NCBI GenBank assembly: GCA_958449275.1
Contig: CAUDHE010000034.1
Location: 1 to 24,626, forward strand
Source of the DNA: an uncultured Alistipes sp.
GTDB taxonomy: Bacteria > Bacteroidota > Bacteroidia > Bacteroidales > Rikenellaceae
Reading direction: 5' to 3'
DNA: 24,626 nucleotides
Shown: piece after piece, positions 23,523 through 24,626 of the stretch
Layout of the letters: every line of letters begins with the position of its first letter
Numbering within the stretch: position 1 is the first letter of the stretch
Made by a program: the position numbers and the translations under genes
The notes under the pieces: generated by a model
What the model was told of the DNA's origin: nothing
The model's database searches: none
The model's input: only the letters and a program-made list of their open reading frames with translations

Positions 23523-24605
23523 TTATAATTTCATTTTCGGTTTGTTCGCCTTTCGGTCTCGCAGCTTACGTCTCTGTTCCATCGCTGCTATCGCCATCGC
23601 TTCGGCAACGGTGTTGAGCAGTGCCGTGATGCGGGCGATATGTTCTTCGGGACTTTCGCCGGGCTTGCGTTGGAGTTGGGCCGCAGACAATCCAATAGGC
23701 GAATCGTTGGGCGGTAAAGGCAATGTGCCGATATTGCCGCCGAAGTTTATAGAATCGTTAGCAATTGGCCTCTTATTCCCGCTTCCACCTGCATTGCCGA
23801 ATAGGTCGGTGTATGCCGACCGATAATTGCCTACGGCCGTATGGAGTCCCTTTACATGCGTCGCCCGATACTGCGTCTGTTGCTGTGCTTGCGCAAAGTG
23901 CCGGTTCAGCTTGGAATAGCTGAATTGCCGGTCTATCTTCGAGCCTGAGAACTCGAACCCGTTTTTGCTGAACAACACCCCTTGTTTTTGGTTGGTCGAA
24001 CCGCAATACTTGTAGCGCATAGCAATACCGTGCTCTTTCAAATGTTTTCCCAATTCACTCCAGCTTCGGGATTGAGGCAGCGAGGCTTTAATCGTATCGT
24101 ATATTTCGTATTTGGTTTTGTCAGGTTCCCGCAAGCGTTCCCGACGCACCGATTCTTTGCCCTGCGCAAGGTGCAATCCGTATTTCTCAGTCAGCGCACG
24201 GCAAACCTTGGCATTGCGGATTTTGATGTTTTTGTCCGATATGGTTTGCCCGTTGTTTCCTACCCGATTATAGACCAAATGGCAGTGCGGATGCGGTTGG
24301 TCAAGGTGGCGCACCAGCAGGTATTGGGTATCGGTAATTCCCATGCGCTGCATATACTCTTTGGCAATATCCAGCATCAAAGCATCAGTCATTCGCATTC
24401 CGTCTTTCGGAGAAAAGGAAAGGGAGATATGCCCGACAGCATTCTTGATACGTGGGTTCAGTAGTGTTTGGTCGTTGAAGTCCTGCACCATCTCCCGAAC
24501 ATCGGGCGGGGTAACACCCTTGGCATCGAGAATGTGCGATTGCTTTTTCATGACATATCCGACCGTTCCAGCGAATGACGATCCGGCGATGATTTTACCG
24601 ATCAT
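23523..24605 (-). CDS. MOBP-type relaxase/mobilization protein
   Basis: A 360-aa relaxase that would nick oriT and lead the transfer of the element. The N-terminal opening MIGKIIAGSSFAGTVGYVMKK is the typical Bacteroidota MobB/BmgA-like start; Tyr17 is the candidate nicking tyrosine. The metal-binding histidines are in QPHPHCHLVYNRV (His105, His107, His109), and the supporting motif GHISLSF has His59. Residues 160-190 are basic (SVRRERLREPDKTKYEIYD), as expected for DNA binding. The C-terminal 120 residues are low-complexity and Gly/Asn/Pro-rich, ending in a basic tail (RRKLRDRKANKPKMKL). Its ATG overlaps a possible upstream stop codon, consistent with coupling to an upstream mobC-like gene. 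Confidence 0.9.
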   Translation of the reverse strand: MIGKIIAGSSFAGTVGYVMKKQSHILDAKGVTPPDVREMVQDFNDQTLLNPRIKNAVGHISLSFSPKDGMRMTDALMLDIAKEYMQRMGITDTQYLLVRHLDQPHPHCHLVYNRVGNNGQTISDKNIKIRNAKVCRALTEKYGLHLAQGKESVRRERLREPDKTKYEIYDTIKASLPQSRSWSELGKHLKEHGIAMRYKYCGSTNQKQGVLFSKNGFEFSGSKIDRQFSYSKLNRHFAQAQQQTQYRATHVKGLHTAVGNYRSAYTDLFGNAGGSGNKRPIANDSINFGGNIGTLPLPPNDSPIGLSAAQLQRKPGESPEEHIARITALLNTVAEAMAIAAMEQRRKLRDRKANKPKMKL

Positions 24606-24625
24606 CGCGAAGATTCCTTAACAAG
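24602..24625 (-). CDS. 3' tail of an upstream mobilization gene (very partial)
   Basis: Only seven codons (LVKESSR) and a TGA are inside the window. The stop overlaps the relaxase start codon as ATGA, the usual junction between a small MobA/MobC-type accessory DNA-binding protein and its relaxase in Bacteroidota elements. The assignment rests on context alone. Confidence 0.3.
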   Translation of the reverse strand, partial: LVKESSR

Positions 24626-24626
24626 C

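Larger units (their letters stand above)
16334..24626. mobile_element. integrative mobilizable element (partial, right end outside the window)
   Basis: From the tRNA-Cys terminator to the window edge every gene is on the minus strand. Base composition is clearly lower in GC than the left part, and the content is a relaxase, a mobilization-type membrane protein and a restriction-modification enzyme with accessory genes. The tRNA-adjacent repeats mark the likely left end. No integrase, excisionase or conjugation machinery is seen, so the element probably borrows transfer functions from a helper and carries its integrase beyond 24626. The boundaries are inferred. Confidence 0.7.

Noticed and set aside
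16334..24626. Prophage instead of a mobilizable element
   Set aside because: No capsid, tail, terminase or lysis genes are seen, and a relaxase is present.

Overview
The window looks like a Bacteroidales chromosome, most likely Rikenellaceae/Alistipes-like. Four things support this: GC-rich core genes with little Shine-Dalgarno signal, several promoters of the Bacteroidota type (TTTG, about 19-20 nt, TAnnTTTG), Bacteroidota-specific families (TamL, a four-gene exbB-exbD-exbD cluster), and a Bacteroidota-type mobilization relaxase at the right edge. The genus is an inference; the phylum is well supported.

Left and middle part (1-16290) is ordinary core chromosome. It holds the 3' end of a MATE efflux gene; a divergent alpha/beta hydrolase; dapF followed by tamL (peptidoglycan/lysine precursor and outer-membrane assembly); an AI-2E/PerM-type permease; rplS with a long structured leader; pnuC; an unrecognised polytopic membrane protein convergent with pnuC; rnhB with an almost leaderless promoter; an energy-transduction operon exbB - small four-helix membrane protein - exbD - exbD; ansA; and a tightly overlapping dprA - M50 peptidase - tatD run. 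It ends with a tRNA-Cys(GCA) gene that has a clear promoter and a perfect terminator.

Right part (about 16334-24626) is a mobile island. Directly after the tRNA terminator lie two 9-bp direct repeats with an 11-bp period and a small inverted repeat, where the base composition drops sharply. This looks like one end of an integrative mobilizable element. All its genes point toward the tRNA. In order of transcription they are a MOBP-type relaxase (its upstream partner cut by the window edge), a membrane/coiled-coil protein, a terminator, a new promoter, a 1637-aa single-polypeptide (Type ISP) restriction-modification enzyme, then three small very AT-rich genes: a one-TM peptide, a TM plus coiled-coil protein and a 152-aa helical protein. 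No integrase is visible, so the element must continue to the right.

The most interesting parts are the AT-rich target-recognition section inside the otherwise balanced Type ISP gene, which suggests specificity swapping, and the uncharacterised membrane/coiled-coil genes coupled behind the nuclease. These could be an accessory of the restriction enzyme or a separate defence module.
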